Origin: Stomoxys calcitrans
Lineage: Eukaryota > Arthropoda > Insecta > Diptera > Muscidae
DNA length: 64,000 nt
NCBI RefSeq assembly: GCF_963082655.1
Contig: NC_081552.1
Coordinates: forward strand, 49,335,781 to 49,399,780
Direction: 5' to 3'
Both the position numbers and the translations under genes were made by a program. This document shows, in pieces, positions 44,900 through 55,345 of the stretch. The notes under the pieces are model-generated. The model did not search any database. It had not been told where the DNA came from and was given only the letters and a program-made list of their open reading frames with translations. Numbering within the stretch: the stretch's first letter is position 1; each line of letters opens with the position of its first letter.

Positions 44900-47150
44900 A
44901 AAATTCAATTTGTGTTTGTTTATATGTTTGTATGTTTGTTCGTTTTTTTGTTTGTTTGTTTGTTCCGTATAGACTCAAAAACGGCTGAACCGATTATCTT
45001 AAAATTTTCACAGATTGTGTAGGTTGGTCTGGAAGGAAACTTTGGCTATATAATTTTTTGATATCGAGAGGGGGTCGGACTCTCCCCCTTACCCCAAAAG
45101 TACTACCCAAAAATAAAAATGGACCGATTGGGACAACATGGGATTCAAATGAAAGGTATTCAAGAGTAGAGTACGAATTTCACAATAAAAGTTGGGTCCA
45201 AGTACCTGGGGGGCCGCCCCAGCTCCAAAACACAATAAAATAGGTTTATTTGACAATCATGACATTATGGGACTCAAATGAAAGGTATTCGGGAGTAGAT
45301 TTCGAATTTGATCAGGAAGTAGGAAAAGTCTTTATAATTTATTGATAACGGAAGGGGGCGGACCCTCCACCGTTACCCCACAAACAGCACCCAAAATCAA
45401 AAGCGGATCGATAAGGACAAAATGGGTATCAAATGAAAAGTATGCGGGAGTAGATAACGTATCTGGCATACAAATTCATGTCGAAGTATAGGGGGTCACC
45501 CCACCCCCACAAAAACGCCCAAAAGGGGCACATTAGCCAATCACGGATATAAGGGAGTCGGTTTGTTTGTTCCATATAGACTGAAAAACGGCAAAACCGA
45601 TTTTGTCGAGATTTTTTCATATTTTGTAGGTTGGTCTGGAAGGAAACATAGAGTATATAATTTTTCAGTATCGGACGGGGGACTGACCCCCGATGAACCG
45701 ATAAGGACAAAATGGGTATCAAATGAAAAGTATGGGGGAGCAGATAACGAATCTGGCATACAAATTCATGTCGAAGTATAGGGGGTCACCCCACCCCCAC
45801 AAAAACGCCCAAAATGGGCACATTAGCCAATCACGGATATAAGGGAATCGGTTTGTTTGTTCCGTATAGACTGGAAAACGGTAGAACCAATTTTCTCGAA
45901 ATGTTCGCATATTGTGTTTGTTAGGGTGAAAGGAAACATAGGCTATATAATTTTTCGGTTTTGGAAGGGGGACGAACCCTCCCCCTTATGCCAAAAACGC
46001 AAGCCAAAATCAAAAGTGGACCGATCGGGACAATATAGGTATCAAATGAAAGGTATTGGAGAGTAGAATACGAATATGGTATTAAAATTTGAGTCTAAGA
46101 ACCCATCGGACCGCCCCAACCCCAAAACTCCCGCAAACAGACATTTTGGACGTTCATTTCAATATGGGGCTCAAATAAAATGTATTTGGGTGTAGATTTA
46201 GAATCTGGCATACAAAATCAGATTGAAGTAGAGGGGGTCACGCCAACGCTCAAAAACGCCTTTAGACCCATTATGAGTAAATGATATTTGGCTGAACCGA
46301 TTTTCTTAAAATTGTCAAAGATTGTGTACGTTTGTCTAGAAGGAAACATAGGCTAAATAATTTTTAGATATCGGGTGGAGGCGGACCCTCCCCCTTACCC
46401 CAAAAACGCCACCCATATCCGAAAGTGGTCCGATCGGCACAATAAGGGTATTAAATGAAAGGTATTGGAGACCATAAAACGAATATGGTATTAAAATTTG
46501 GGTCCAAGTACCCAGGGCGCCCCCAACCCCAAAACTTCTCTAAACATATATATTAGAAGTTCATGTCAATATGGGAATCAAATGAAAAGTATTAGGCAGA
46601 AGATTAAAGATATGGCATAAAATATTAGGTCCAAGTAATGGAAGGTCGCCATCCATATGGGCATATTAGCCGACCATGGCTATATGGAACTCAAATGAAA
46701 GGTATAAGGGAGTAGATTACGAATACGACATTAAAATTTGCTTTCAAACCTAGGTGGCGCCTTTCCTCCTAAAGATACGTCAAATGGGTTATTTGACCCA
46801 TTATGACAATATGGGACTCAAATGGAAGGTATTTGAGAGTAGAAAACGAATCTGATATCCAGTTTTGGAGCCAAGTGTTTTTGGGTATGCCCTAAAGCAC
46901 CCCCTAAACTGAACTGCATTTCCGTTGGGAATAAAAAACGAATTTGGTATCTATTTTCAAGGCAAAGTGCCGGTGGTCGCCCCAGCCTAAAAATACCCTC
47001 CAAACGGTTAATATTTACCAGCCATGACAATATGGGACTCAAATTAAAGGGATTTGGAAGTGGAGCAAGAATTTGATATCCATATTTGAGTCGAAATGTC
47101 TGAGGTCTCATCCCTGCCCTAATGAGAACATTACCCTAAGGAAGAACATT
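44900..47150. repeat. Family-C repeat block, largest copy
   Basis: It starts at about 44920 with a TTTGTTTG run and TCCGTATAGACTCAAAAACG, GCTGAACCGATT and GTAGGTTGGTCTGGAAGGAA. Then come many units with 'TATGGG.(A/C)TCAAATGAAAGGTATT', 'GAATCTGGCATACAAA' and 'GGGGTC.CCCCA.CCCC'. Unit spacing is irregular, mostly 113-155 bp. It has no coding capacity. It could be a non-autonomous element with internal tandem repeats; no clear termini were found. Confidence 0.6.
45416..45995. repeat. Recent ~290-bp tandem duplication in family C
   Basis: From AATGGGTATCAAATGAAAAG at about 45421 and again at about 45711, the next about 130 bases (…CATGTCGAAGTATAGGGGGT…, …CACATTAGCCAATCACGGAT…) are nearly identical, far closer than other units of the block. 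Confidence 0.75.
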
Positions 47151-47402
47151 ACCACCAGGAACCGGGAAGGGGCGAATTCTCACACATCAATGAGTGCTTT
47201 CCGATTCACTTTTTTATAGCCGAGTCCGAACGGCATTCCGCAGTGTGACACCTCTTTGGGGAAAATTTTTCAAATGACCATGCATGGCATTGTACCTCGC
47301 AAATGTCGCCAACATTAAGAGGGGATAAATACCGCTTTGTCCGATATTCTCGCCAGGATTCGAACGCGTTCAGCGTCATAGGCTACAATGACACGAATTC
47401 GA
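47150..47402 (-). mobile_element. SINE with partial tRNA-like head
   Basis: Read on the minus strand: GCCTATGACGCTGAACGCG, TTCGAATCCTGGCGAGAATA (B box with one mismatch), GGACAAAGCGGTATTTATCC, GGCGACATTTGCGAGGTACA, GTGTCACACTGCGGAATGCC, CTCGGCTATAAAAAAGTGAA, ending GGGGCGAATTCTCAC in inverse. The A-box half of the head is missing. This is a different subfamily from 53222-54003. Confidence 0.7.
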
Positions 47403-48236
47403 TATCCGCATTCAGGGCGAAGTGTCCCCACCCTAAAAAGATATTAGAGAGTTAAAGAAGGCGCAGAGGAGCAAGCCTTGTTCGACTAGTGGATAATAGA
47501 AATAGAAAAGAAATTATTTTTCTTCAAACTATTACTGCTGGTTTAAAGATTCCTATTTATGCCAAAAAGGGTTGGTCAGCAAGAGGAAACTCAGTCTATG
47601 GGTTTTCAATACAGGCGCACAGACGAGTTCTCTTTTCTAGCTTTGATCCGTCCACGTAGCATGAAATATAAGATTTCAGTCAATAGAAAATTGTGACGCT
47701 AGAAAACATGTCTCGCACTCGACCTCAATTGTTGTTGTTACATTTGTTTGTGGTCCTCGTCAAGCTCTATAGGTGAGCTATCTCATTCCGGTCCATAACT
47801 CGCCTTGTCGTATCGGGTATCACAGGCAGTCAGCATTTAGGCAAGAGTCCGTGCCACCCGGCATCTCACTGAAGATCTCCACTCGATAACGCTAATTGTC
47901 CTCGACTACAGTTGTGCATCACAAATTGGAATGCAGGGTTTCAACCCGTGTGGTGCTTCTGTTACGGTTTGAATCAATTAATTGGTTCCCACAGCCTCGC
48001 CTATGTCACGACAACACGTTCTCTGAACATGTTTCATCCTCCTGCTCGAGAGATGTCGACATCATAATTTTATTTTCAGCATCACGAGCAAAGTGAGAGC
48101 AACTCTACCGTTGATTTTATAAATCTTTCAATTGATGGTCTGGGCTCGAAAATGGGTCCACTCTTTGTAAAATCTAAGTCTGAGTTAACAGCTTGTAAAT
48201 TGGCTGAAATTTGGAACCACTCAAGCACATTTCAGT
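47403..48236. other. Region without recognised genes; possible retroelement 3' end
   Basis: At 47735-47900, read on the minus strand, CGGGTGGCACGGACTCTTGC … GACCACAAACAAATG ends in AACAACAACAATTG, which looks like the tailed 3' end of a retroelement. I could not link it to a family. The rest shows short, overlapping frames only. Confidence 0.4.
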
Positions 48237-48437
48237 ACCATACGGTATTGATAGTAAAGCAACACCGTATGGTACAAAAACAATACCGGATGGCATGGAG
48301 GAACCATAAAATGACTAGTACCGTTTGGTACTACCCCTATTACCGAAGTGGTATTGGTTGTAATACCAATCTGTTATTGGTTTTAGCACCAGACCGTTAT
48401 TGGTTTTAGTACCAAACCGTTATTGATTATTTCACCC
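48237..48437. repeat. Cluster of ACCGTATGGTA-like palindromes
   Basis: About eight imperfect palindromes spaced about 20-30 bp: TACCATACGGTATTG, ACACCGTATGGTAC, ATACCGGATGGCAT, AGTACCGTTTGGTACT, TTACCGAAGTGGTATTGG, ATACCAATCTGTTATTGG, CACCAGACCGTTATTGG and TACCAAACCGTTATTG. The sequence then gives way to an A-rich run. Whether this is a degenerate transposon part or a protein-binding array cannot be told. Confidence 0.65.
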
Positions 48438-48513
48438 CCTACTAAAACAAAAAAAAAAAAAAACAAAAGCATTGAAAATAATTTTATTTCGATTATTTAT
48501 GTTAATAATTATA

Positions 48514-50016
48514 ACAAGTAAAAGCGTGCTAAGTTCGGCCGGGCCGAATCTTATATACCCTCCACCATGGATCGCATTTGTCGAGTTCTTTTCCCGGCAT
48601 CTCTTCTTAGGCAAAAAAAAAGGATATAAGAAACGATTTGCTCTGCTATTAGAGCGATATTAAAATATGGTCCGGTTTGGACCACAATTAAATTATATTT
48701 ATGTTGGAGACCTGTGTAAAATGTCAGCCAATTCGAATAAGAATTGCGCTCTTTGTGGGCTCAAGAAGTAAAATAGAGAGATCGATTTATATGGGAGCTG
48801 TGTCGGGCTATATACCGATTCAGACCATAATAAACACGTATGTTAATGGTCATGAGAGAATCCATCGTACAAAATTTCAGGCAAATCGGATAATAATTGC
48901 GACCTCTAGAGGCTCAAGAAGTCAAGATCCCAGATCGGTTTATATGACAGCTATATCAGGTTATGAACCGATTTGAACCATATTTGGCACAGTTGTAGGA
49001 TATCATAACAAAATACTACGTGCCAAAATTCATTCATATTGGATAAGAATTGCGCCCTCTTGAAGTCAAGACCCAAGATCGGTTTATATGACAGCTATAT
49101 CAAAAGATGGACCGATTTCAACCATACTTGGCACAGTTGTTGGATATCATAACAAAACACGTTGTGCAAAATTTCATTCCAATCGGATAAGAATTGCGCA
49201 CTCTAGAGGCTCAAGAAGTCAAGACCCCTGATCGGTTTATATGGCAGCTATATCAGGTTATGGACCGATTTGAACCATACTTGGCACAGTTGTTGGATAT
49301 AATAACGAAAGACGTCGTGCAAAATTTCATTCCAATCGGATAATAATTGCGACCTCTAGAGGCTCAAGATGTCAAGATTCCAACATCGGTTTATATGGCA
49401 GCTATATCAGGTTATGAACCGATTTGAACCATACTCTGCACAGTTGTTGGATATCATAACAAAACACGTCGTGCAAAATTTCATTCCAATCGGATAAGAA
49501 TTGCGCACTCTAGAGGCTCAAGAAGTCAAGACCCAAGATCGGTTTATATGACAGCTATATCAGGCTATAGACCGATATGAACCATACTTGGCACAGTTGT
49601 TGGATATCATAACAAAAGACGTCGTGCTAAAATTCATTCCAATCGGATAAGAATTGCGCACTCTAGAGGCTCAAGAAGTCAAGACCCAAGATCGGTTTAT
49701 ATGGCAGCTATATCAAAACATGGACCGATATGGCCCATTTACAATACCAACTGACCTACACTAATAAGAAGTATTTGTGCAAAATTTCAAGCGGCTAGCT
49801 TTACTCCTTCGGAAGTTAGCGTGCTTTCGACAGACAGACGGACGGACGGACGGACGGACGGACGGACGGACAGACGGACGGACATGGCTAGATCGACATA
49901 AAATTTCACGACGATCAAGAATATATATACTTTATGGGGTCTCAGACGAATATTTCGAGTAGTTACAAACAGAATGACGAAATTAGTATACCCCCCATCT
50001 TATGGTGGAGGGTATA
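48514..50016 (-). mobile_element. HINE-A, complete
   Basis: Inverse 3' end ACAAGTAAAAGCGTGCTAAG with intact hairpin, six to seven units, GGAC microsatellite (49830-49883) and inverse 5' end CTTATGGTGGAGGGTATA. Both termini match the ends proven by the empty site of the 36664 copy. Confidence 0.9.
49830..49883 (-). repeat. (GGAC/AGAC)n microsatellite in HINE-A
   Basis: CAGACAGAC followed by about ten GGAC units with one AGAC, in the usual position next to ATGGCTAGATCGACAT. Confidence 0.85.
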
Positions 50017-51636
50017 AAAACTAATATTACACCGTGGCCAACCTCAATTCTTTGTATTCAGCAATTGATTCCAAATCCATTTATTCCCAGAAGTGGTTTT
50101 CATATGAATACACCAACACAGCGTCGTTTTCCACACAATGGACTGTTATGGGTTTGATGTAGAATGTCCTTAGAATCTGTACAATTTCGTTTTTCACTGC
50201 TTTTGAGTATTTGAGAAGGTTTTTACGCACTCAAATTGTATTAAAACTTTTTTTTATTTGTTTAACGAATATAAAGAATATTTATAAAGGCGACAATATT
50301 TTAAGTACAAAACTCAACAACACTTCTGGCGCGATGACAAAAATATAAAAGTGTCGCCGTCATTTCCTAATAGCTTCTTTTGTCTGGTATTAAATTGATA
50401 CCAAATGTTATTAAATATCTTTACCAATGACGCGAACAAAATAATACCAGGCGATATCGGCAAAGTTTCGTCGTACATCTTCACAGCTTCTGCAGAAATC
50501 GTTACCTGCAACCTTCAGTCTATCAGTATGTTTCCCAATCAGACAGTGACTTGGCATGGCGGACACAATCAGGCCTCTTTTCCAGCCAACGACAGCAAAG
50601 AGATAGACCTTTTCAAGTCTAGAATGGGGCACATAATTTGGGAGCGAACATAAACCGCACTTTGTGATCATCCGTTATTCGTTGCCCTTCGTGTCTCATC
50701 TCGATGACTTAACTTTGATGCCGCTAAAGGCATATCCAAATATTCTAGTTTCCCCGGAATATGTTAGGTAGTTTCCGGTCTCCTAAGCTTGTCTGTTCTA
50801 CAATTCTGTGGAATTTTAATTTTAAAATCGTTAAAAATTTTTTTAACCAATTTCAATGGTCTTCTCAAATTGGCAATTCTGAAAGTTGTACACATCGTGT
50901 GATACGCTCAAAGAATTTAATATGAGCAATGGACTTTGGAATAAATATGCAACTATTATTGAAAGCAAAAAAGCGTCTTCAAAAAATAAAAAAATATACA
51001 ATACATATGAAAACACACGCCAATTAGAGCGCGTTCTATTCGTATTTAAAGTAGATAAAGAAAGTCTTGTGGATACAAAAAGTGACAGCACATTTGTAAA
51101 GCACACGTACAGCACCGATTTCGACACAAAATCCATATTAAAATCGATCATCATTATTTCGAAATCGACTTTAATTCAGATTTAACAACGAATTAATAAA
51201 CCATTTCGATTTTTGTTTTTACGTTATTTCACCCAAAGTGGAGTGAGTCGAGCTAATGACCACGAGAATCAACATTACCAGAAATTGAAGATTTTTAATT
51301 GATTACTAAAAATAAATTGCCCGACAAAAAATGAATTTGATCACCGACAACACGCCTTCAGTAGACGTTTCTAGCATGACGAGTTCTTTCTTCAGTACCA
51401 CAATGTTGCTCTCTAACCTCTCGTTTGTCAGGCCTGCAACCGTTCATTGCTCGATAATTTGCAGCGTCAATCTTAAATCCAAATGCAAATGGCGAATTGA
51501 ATTCTAAGTTCGACTACTTTAAGCTAATTCCTGCAGCCGTTTCAATGTTACAAATGGCTGGCTTTTTTCCAGCTTCATTTGTTTTTGGTTCAGAAACGTC
51601 ACCAATGTGATACGTTTTAACCAGTTATGTTTTTGT
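50017..51636. other. Mostly unassigned region with a LINE relic
   Basis: Apart from the LINE C-terminal relic at 50411-50671, the region holds AT-rich DNA. A 99-codon lysine/serine-rich frame at 50886-51185 has no recognised domain and mirrors a minus-strand frame; it is not called. From about 51115 words such as ATCGAT and TTTCGA become frequent, as further right. Confidence 0.45.
50411..50671 (-). pseudogene. Relic of non-LTR retrotransposon C-terminal domain
   Basis: The frame contains WKRGLIVSAMPSHCLIGKHT followed by DRLKVAGNDFCRSCED. This resembles the region after RNase H in R1/jockey-group LINEs, typically LLTGHxxIGxHAxRLG...DxCRxCxDE, where the CxxC begins a zinc knuckle. Only about 86 residues remain, without the later His/Cys pair and without a start. 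It is a fragment; the clade is unknown. Confidence 0.6.
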
Positions 51637-52446
51637 TATACCCTCCACCATAGGATGGGGGTGTTCGAATTTCGTTATTCTGTTTGTAACTCCTCGAAAT
51701 ATTCGTCTAAGAGCCCATTAAGTATATATATTCTTGATCGTTAAGTCATTTAAAGTCGCTCTATGTCCGTCCGTCTGCCCATCCTTCCGTCGAAGAAGTA
51801 AAGCTAGCCGCTTGAAGTTTTGCACAAATACTTCTTATCAGTGTAGGTTGGTTGGGATTGTAAATGACCTTATCGGTTCATGTTTTATTATAGCTGCCAT
51901 ATAAACACATCTTATTCGATTTGACTGAAATTTTGCATGAGGTGTTTTGTTAAGACTTCCAACAACTGTGCTATGTGTGGCTAAAATCGGTCCATAACCT
52001 GATACAGTTTTATATAAACCAATCTGGGATCTTGACTTCTTGAGCCTCTAGGGGGCGCAATTATTATCCGATTTGGCTGAAAATTTGTACAACGGCTTCA
52101 CTCATGACCTTCAACATACGTGTCAAACATAGTCTGAATCGGTCTGTAGCCTGATATAGCTCCCTCATAAACCGATCTACCTATTTTACTTCTTGAGCCC
52201 CTAAAGGGCGCAGTTCTTATTCGATTTGGCGGAAATTTTACGCAGTGACTTCCACTATGGTCTTCAACATTCACTTTAATTATGGTCCGAAGAAGACCAT
52301 AACTTGATATAGCTCTAATAGCAATTTTCTTTTATCGTTTGTTTGCCTAAAAAAGAGATACAGGGAAAAGAACTCGACAAATGCGATCCATGGTGGAGGG
52401 TATATAAGATTCGGCCCGGCCGAACTTTGCAATCTTTTATTTGTTT
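51637..52446 (+). mobile_element. HINE-A, short, old
   Basis: 5' end TATACCCTCCACCATAGGAT, decayed microsatellite (GTCCGTCCGTCTGCCCATCC), three diverged units, 3' end ATGGTGGAGGGTATATAAG with intact hairpin, then CTTTGCAATCTTTTATTTG. Confidence 0.83.
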
Positions 52447-53017
52447 TATTTAGGAGTTTCACAACTGAAGTGCGCGCTTACAACTTCTTAATGTATATTT
52501 TTGTTGTTAGCCCCTAACAATTTTAGACCCTAAACTCGATCGTCACTGATTTCCACTTGATATTCGATAATAACTCAATAATCGATTCCATGACTGGATG
52601 AAAACTTTGACTTTAAAATCTATTGCCATAAAATGATCGATTCCGTATTTTCAATTTCAATATCGATCAATTAATCAATTGCGACTTTATAATTGTTTTC
52701 CATTTTACGATTTGGAATCAATGGTCGATTAAAATTTGTAATGTACTATGGCTTAATAATTGATTTCAGCATTGAAAGTAATAGCAAAAATTATAAAATA
52801 TTCGATGAGAATATACAATCGATTTCTTTACAGTATAAAGATTAAGACTTAGATGTCTATCAAAATAAATGATAAATAATCAATATAGATAGTCAAATAA
52901 CAATTGATTTCGATATTCGATTGGTAATTGATTTCGATAATAGATAAAAAATCAAATAACTAAATTTAAATTTAAATTTGGTAATCGATAAATGATTAAG
53001 CATCGATGGCGGTAATT
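52447..53017. repeat. ATCGAT/TTTCGAT-rich sequence, left part
   Basis: Dense, irregular repetition of words such as ATCGATTTC, CGATAATCGAT, AATCAATT and CGATA in an AT-rich background. The same texture resumes at 55346-56248, so the elements between appear to be later insertions. No regular period was found. Confidence 0.6.
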
Positions 53018-53085
53018 AGGTTAGGTTGAAAAGAACGTGCGGTGTTAATCCTCGCCTATGGACACATGGCATGTTGTGCGCTCTG
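53018..53085 (-). mobile_element. LINE 3' tail fragment
   Basis: On the minus strand GCACAACATGCCATGTGTCC, ATAGGCGAGGATTAACACCG and TTCTTTTCAACCTAACCTAA match in order the 3' end of the LINE relic at about 33010-33086 (GTGTCCATAGG … CTTTTCAACCTAACC). It is a heavily 5'-truncated insertion. Confidence 0.6.
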
Positions 53086-53396
53086 AATTTCGATAATAAA
53101 TTATCAATAATCGATATCAACTCTGAAATTTGAAAGGTAAAATGCAAATTTGCCCGCCCGTGTTTTATGGGCTTAAGAACCTAACTGGGAGGATTATCTA
53201 CGAATCGGGTGACTTAATTCAACTTGCAAATGCAAATTTGCCCATGAAAATTCCATTAAGGAGCAGATAAAAACTTCTGACATATCAATGAGTGCTGTCC
53301 GATTCAAGTTTATGCTCAATGATAAGCGACCTCCTTTTAGTAGCCGAATCCGAACGGCGTGCCGCAGTGCGACACCTCTTTGGAGAGCATTTTTTA

Positions 53397-53858
53397 TTGG
53401 GTTGCCTAAAAAGTAATTGCGGATTTTTTAAAAGAAAGTAAATGCATTTTTAATAATACTTAGAATGAACTTTAATCAAATATATAATTGCCATTTTGTT
53501 CGATAACCTTTTGCCATCTTCCTGGCAAATTTAGTATTCCACGCTTATAAAACTTCTGGCCTTTATCTGCAAAAAACTGAACCAAGTGCGATTTTATAGC
53601 CTCATCATTGCCGAAAGTTTTACCATTTAAGGAGTTCTGCAAAGATCGAAATAAATGGTAGTCTGGTGGTGCAAGGTCAGGGCTATATGGTGGATGCATC
53701 AAAAGTTCCCAGCCAAGCTCACTCAGTTTTGACCGAAAGATAACTGATAACTGACAGAAGAAAGAATGCAATTACAGAGTCACAAGCCGTTGAAAAAATT
53801 TGTCAACGTCGACTATATTACTACTATATTACCGACAATTACTTTTTGGGCAACCCAA
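53397..53858 (-). mobile_element. Mariner with residual transposase
   Basis: The same termini as the MITEs (TTGGGTTGCC.AAAAAGT and inverse), with TA at 53395-53396 and 53859-53860. Inside is the C-terminal third of a transposase on the minus strand. The UTR-like parts match those of the MITEs, so this copy links the MITEs to their parent. Confidence 0.88.
53472..53771 (-). pseudogene. Mariner transposase, C-terminal fragment
   Basis: From about residue 15 the frame reads [20 protein letters not shown] then [20 protein letters not shown], the mariner motif with the third catalytic aspartate ([16 protein letters not shown]), and continues with [20 protein letters not shown] and [20 protein letters not shown], the usual C-terminus of this family. 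The first roughly 240 residues, with the DNA-binding domain and two catalytic aspartates, are deleted; the upstream codons come from the 5' UTR. The remaining part has no stop or frameshift, which suggests a fairly young deletion derivative. Confidence 0.85.
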
Positions 53859-54019
53859 TACTTGGCATAGTACCTCACAAATGTTGCCAGCATTTGAAGG
53901 GGATAACCACCGCAGAATTTTTTTTATGATAATAATGTTTTCAGCAGGATTCGAACCCATTCGTTAAGAGTCATAGGCAGACATGCTAACTGTTGAACCC
54001 AGTTCAACCACAACATATT

Positions 54020-55090
54020 TGTTGTTTCGAACGTTACTGGCTAAAAACCCACCCTGTGTCACACTTGGGGATTAATTCAAGGTGGACCACATATCTGATA
54101 ATTATCCATATCATCTCGTGGCTTCGTCCAGACCTACGCATTCATGCTTTACACCGCTACGTCGAGGATCATCTTCTTCTTGCGCAGTACTTGTACGGCG
54201 AATCTCATCACCGTCTCCCAGTTCTTCTTGTCTTCCACCATCCTTTGGACTATTGTCCCAAATGAAACGTCGCCAATCGCTGTTTCCTCTGCGTCTTTCG
54301 TCTGCCAGCGCTCGCAGTGGAAGAATGTGGGTTCCACATCGTTTACAACCTCTAGATCCTCAAAAATGCACTTGCTAGAAGAGCATTAACCCATTTTATG
54401 CAGGTATTTCCGTAACGTAGTAGTTGAGGTCCCCGTGCTTCCTATCTCTTCATATCCTTACATCGGGTATAAGTCGTCGGTTTCACCTGACCCGACTCTC
54501 ATTCGTCCACATTTATTGTCATCTTTCGATTGTCTCCTCTCTTATGGGCCGCGTTTGATCCGCTTGAATCTTACCCTGTCCTCTCTGGGTATTGCACCAC
54601 GCGGTGTAGAGCCTAACGCGCTATATTGCCTGGGCTGTGGGCTCCACCACTGTTTGGTAGGATGATATGACCCTTTGAGCCCCCGTCCTATGTGTCGAGA
54701 GCAGGGATTTCGCTCGGCATGCTGTCTGCAGTGTCTGGCGCCATATTTCGCTCCCATAGAGAGGGATGCTATTGCATGTCTCCATTAGCAGTCTGCGCCT
54801 GCTCGTGAGAGGCCCACCTATGTTTGCCATCAGTCGACTGAGTTGCGCAGTTATCCCTCGGCCTTTGGGTCCACTCAGATCCTTAGATATTTGACCGATC
54901 TCCTGGTATGTCGTCTATGTGCATATCCACTGGGATATTTTTTCTCTTTAGAAGTTGCAATTCCGTCTTCTGCATCACAAGTTATAAGCCGTGGAAGTCA
55001 AGCCAGTTGTTGCCCTTAGCATATTTCATTCTGCCCCTTGGCGTAATATTCACTCTGCACCTTTCGTGTCTTTTGGCGTGATGGCTGCAG
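54020..55090 (-). pseudogene. Degenerate non-LTR retrotransposon, C-terminal half
   Basis: Read on the minus strand from about 55020: MQKTELQLLKRKNIPVDMHI, then about 54830-54625 ANIGGPLTSRRRLLMETCNS, IPLYGSEIWRQTL and SYQTVVEPTAQAI (region after the polymerase palm; compare 'SRRRLL…S..LYGAEIW…RTVS..A..VIAG' in R1/LOA-type LINEs). At 54337-54149 comes TFFHCERWQTKDAEE … VEDKKNWETVMRFAVQVLRKK, the cysteine/histidine-containing C-terminus (EHTxFxCPRW type). Several stops and frameshifts separate these blocks. It is a relic; the clade call rests on motif similarity. Confidence 0.7.
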
Positions 55091-55126
55091 CCATGTCTTC
55101 AGTATAAACAATTGATTTCAATAATG

Positions 55127-55345
55127 AATTGCGGATTTTTCATATAGTCGGCGTTGACAAATTTTTTCACAGCTTGTGACTCTGTAATTGCATTCTTTCT
55201 TCTGTCAGTTATCAGCTGTTACTTTTAGTTTGCTTTAGAAAAAAAGTGTAAAAAAAGTATATTTGATTAAAGTTCATTCTAAGTTTTATTAAAAATTCAA
55301 TTACTTTCTTTTAAAAAATCCGCAATTACTTTTTGGGCAACCCAA
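55127..55345 (+). mobile_element. Mariner MITE, left terminus lost
   Basis: It begins at AATTGCGGATTTTTCATATA, lacking the first about 18 bp of the inverted repeat, and ends with the intact inverse terminus GGGCAACCCAA followed by TA. Otherwise it is near-identical to the copy at 15059. Confidence 0.85.

Larger units (their letters stand above)
53222..54003 (-). mobile_element. tRNA-derived SINE, interrupted by mariner
   Basis: On the minus strand the head runs from about 54003: CAGTTAGCATGTCTGCCTAT, GACTCTTAACGAATG, then GGTTCGAATCC, a perfect pol III B box at about 53947-53957; TTAGCATGTCTG upstream could be a degenerate A box. The body continues with GTGGTTATCCCCTTCAAATG, CTGGCAACATTTGTGAGGTA, then, beyond the mariner, TCTCCAAAGAGGTGTCGCAC, TGAGCATAAACTTGAATCGG and GAAATTTCCA-like 3' sequence (AATGGAATTTTCATGGGCAA). 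Without the mariner it is about 320 bp. Confidence 0.75.

Noticed and set aside
50886..51185. 99-codon lysine-rich frame
   Set aside because: No recognisable domain, opposite strand equally open, and surrounded by non-coding sequence.
53944..54003. tRNA gene on the minus strand
   Set aside because: It has a good B box, but the acceptor stem does not close and it is joined to a repeated body; it is better explained as a SINE head.
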